Shown here: positions 36,566 to 37,997 of the stretch, one piece after another
Position numbering within the stretch: the stretch's first letter is position 1
Layout of the letters: every line of letters begins with the position of its first letter
Source: an uncultured Fimbriimonadales bacterium
GTDB taxonomy: Bacteria > Armatimonadota > Fimbriimonadia > Fimbriimonadales > GBS-DC
Direction: 5' to 3'
NCBI GenBank assembly: GCA_937934465.1
Contig: CALGZO010000289.1
Span: 1-37,997, forward strand
DNA: 37,997 nucleotides
Notes under the pieces: model-generated
The model's database searches: none
Seen by the model: only the letters and a program-made list of their open reading frames with translations
Told to the model about the DNA's origin: nothing
Made by a program: the position numbers and the translations under genes

Positions 36566-37997
36566 TTACCCCAGTTCCTCACGCAGGAGTTCCTGAGCGC
36601 GTTGCGGGTTCGCGCGTCCCTGTGTTTCGCGCATCAGCTGCCCGACCAGGAAGCCCAGCACGCTCGTTTTGCCCGCGCGATACTTCTCCACGACATCAGG
36701 GTTGGCGGCGATGACCTTGCGTGCGGCGGCGCGTAGGGCGTCTTCATCCGAAATCTGCACCAAGCCGCGCTGCTGCACTATCTGAGAGGGCATCTCGCCT
36801 GATTGGAATACCTCATCGAAGAGCTCTTTCGCGATACGCCCCGAAATCACATTTTTCTGCAGGAGGTCGATCAGGTCGGCTAAGTGTGCGGGCGTGAGTT
36901 TGGACTCGCGGATAGGCAAGTTAGTCTCATTCAAGCGCGCCTGCAGCTCGACGGTAATCCAGTTGCTGGCGGTTTTCGGCTCGACGCCCATCTGCACACA
37001 CTGCTCAAAGTAGGTCGCAGTGTCGATGTCGGCGGTCAGGATGCGCGTCTCGGTCGCGCCCAAGCCGTACTCGCGGCGGTAGCGGTCGGCTTTTTGTAGA
37101 GGCAGCTCGGGAATTGTGGCGCGCAGCTGCTCCAGCCACTCGTCGGTAATCCGAATCGGCGCGATATCGGGTTCGGGGAAGTAGCGGTAGTCCTGCTCGA
37201 ACTCTTTGGTGCGCATGGGGAAGCTGTATGCGCCTTCCTCGCTCCAGCCGCGCGTTTCTTGAACGACTTGCCCGCCCTCTTGGAGGATTCTGATTTGCCG
37301 TTCCACCTCGAACTCGATGCCGCGCACAACGGAGCGGAATGAGTTGAGGTTCTTGAGTTCGGTTTTGACGCCGAGTTTCTCGCTGCCTTCAGGGGCGACG
37401 CTGATGTTGGGTTCACAGCGCAGCGAGCCTTCTTCCATCTTGCCGTCGCACACGCCCAGATAGGTCAGCACGGCGCGCAGCTGCACGAGGTACTCTTTGG
37501 CGGCTTCGGCGGAGTGGATGTCGGGTGGGAAGTCGGTGACGATTTCCATCAGCGGCGCGCCCGCGCGGTTGAAGTCCACCTCGCTCTCGCCCGGCAAATA
37601 GTGGAACAGTTTGCCAGTATCTTCCTCCAAATGCACACGGCGGATGCGCACGGGGAACCGCTCGCCTTCCACCTCAATCTCCAAATATCCCGATGTGCCG
37701 ATGGGATGTACCTCGCCGTACTGGGAAATCTGGTAGCCTTTGGGCAGGTCGGGGTAGAAGTAGTTCTTGCGGTAGAACATCGTGAGCGGAGCGATTTGGC
37801 AGTTCAGCGCGAGCGCAGTGCGTATCACATGCTCAATCGCTTTCCTGTTGGGCACAGGCAGCACGCCCGGCATGCCCAAACAGATGGGGCATACATTCGA
37901 GTTGGGTAAATCGCCGAAGCGTGTGGGGCATGCGCAGAACATCTTGCTCTCCGTCAGCAGCTGCGCATGCACTTCCATGCCGATGCTCGGTATGTAC
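36566..37997 (-). CDS. gatB: Aspartyl/glutamyl-tRNA amidotransferase subunit B, 5' truncated
   Basis: The kinase/transamidase subunit that converts Glu-tRNA(Gln) or Asp-tRNA(Asn) to the amide form. The frame is open to the window edge and reads YIPSIGMEVHAQLLTESKMF, the usual start of GatB a few residues in, so only a short N-terminal part is missing. It has the zinc-cysteine set (FCACPTRFGDLPNSNVCPICLG), YFYPDLPKGYQISQYGEP-like block, RVHLEEDTGKL, DFNRAGAPLMEIVT and the C-terminal YqeY-type helical domain with VGQLMRETQGRANP. GatA and GatC are not in view. The internal ATG at 37978 is not the real start. Confidence 0.96.
   Translation of the reverse strand, partial: YIPSIGMEVHAQLLTESKMFCACPTRFGDLPNSNVCPICLGMPGVLPVPNRKAIEHVIRTALALNCQIAPLTMFYRKNYFYPDLPKGYQISQYGEVHPIGTSGYLEIEVEGERFPVRIRRVHLEEDTGKLFHYLPGESEVDFNRAGAPLMEIVTDFPPDIHSAEAAKEYLVQLRAVLTYLGVCDGKMEEGSLRCEPNISVAPEGSEKLGVKTELKNLNSFRSVVRGIEFEVERQIRILQEGGQVVQETRGWSEEGAYSFPMRTKEFEQDYRYFPEPDIAPIRITDEWLEQLRATIPELPLQKADRYRREYGLGATETRILTADIDTATYFEQCVQMGVEPKTASNWITVELQARLNETNLPIRESKLTPAHLADLIDLLQKNVISGRIAKELFDEVFQSGEMPSQIVQQRGLVQISDEDALRAAARKVIAANPDVVEKYRAGKTSVLGFLVGQLMRETQGRANPQRAQELLREELG

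Overview
The window is a GC-rich, densely coded bacterial chromosome segment. There is no rRNA, tRNA, transposase, integrase or CRISPR array in it, and no stretch over 300 bases without a gene. Outer-membrane traits (a TonB-dependent receptor, a PEP-CTERM protein), a flagellar motor of the FliM/FliY type, many secreted glycosidases, membrane FHA proteins and a fused PabBC point to a diderm, motile, sugar-degrading heterotroph. Armatimonadota (Fimbriimonadales-like) is my best guess. This is inference from gene content; no marker RNA is present to settle it.

Layout. 2-7201: a 5'-truncated GH20 hexosaminidase, an orphan receiver protein and a TonB-dependent receptor form a plus-strand run. Next come five 21-bp-spaced palindromes, a conserved hypothetical gene, and a convergent secreted clan GH-A glycosidase. 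7338-13331: pabBC, a tail-to-tail NurA-like nuclease, then a tight operon pdxS-pdxT-AhpD-like-NIL domain-CE7 esterase. 13310-18606 (minus): an amidohydrolase lacking its HxH motif, a small membrane protein, 6-phosphogluconate dehydrogenase, a GH1 beta-glucosidase, an array of six hairpins, and argF. 18802-23763: a CocE-type hydrolase whose 3' end runs antisense into fliP, followed by a minus-strand fliM-fliY-fliO-fliP operon. 23985-29984: two tandem membrane FHA proteins, a large secreted PHP-domain protein, a strong shared hairpin terminator, and a PEP-CTERM protein. 30161-37997: hisC with an ankyrin gene, then on the minus strand an Rpn-family nuclease-like protein, a CBS-GGDEF diguanylate cyclase with an unassigned C-terminal domain, a periplasmic binding lipoprotein, a TrkA-N/universal-stress/small-membrane-protein trio, and 5'-truncated gatB.

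Working themes. Sugar use: GH20, the GH-A enzyme, GH1, CE7 esterase, 6PGDH and the binding lipoprotein. Cofactor and amino-acid synthesis: PabBC, PdxST, ArgF, HisC. Motility and signalling: Fli proteins, receiver protein, GGDEF, FHA.

The most unusual non-coding signals are the phased palindromes at 4470-4569, the hairpin array at 17446-17641 with a degenerate relative between pdxS and pdxT, and several genes whose -10 box lies 6-9 nt from the ATG without a Shine-Dalgarno, suggesting leaderless transcripts. I did not identify a clear new defence or mobile system.
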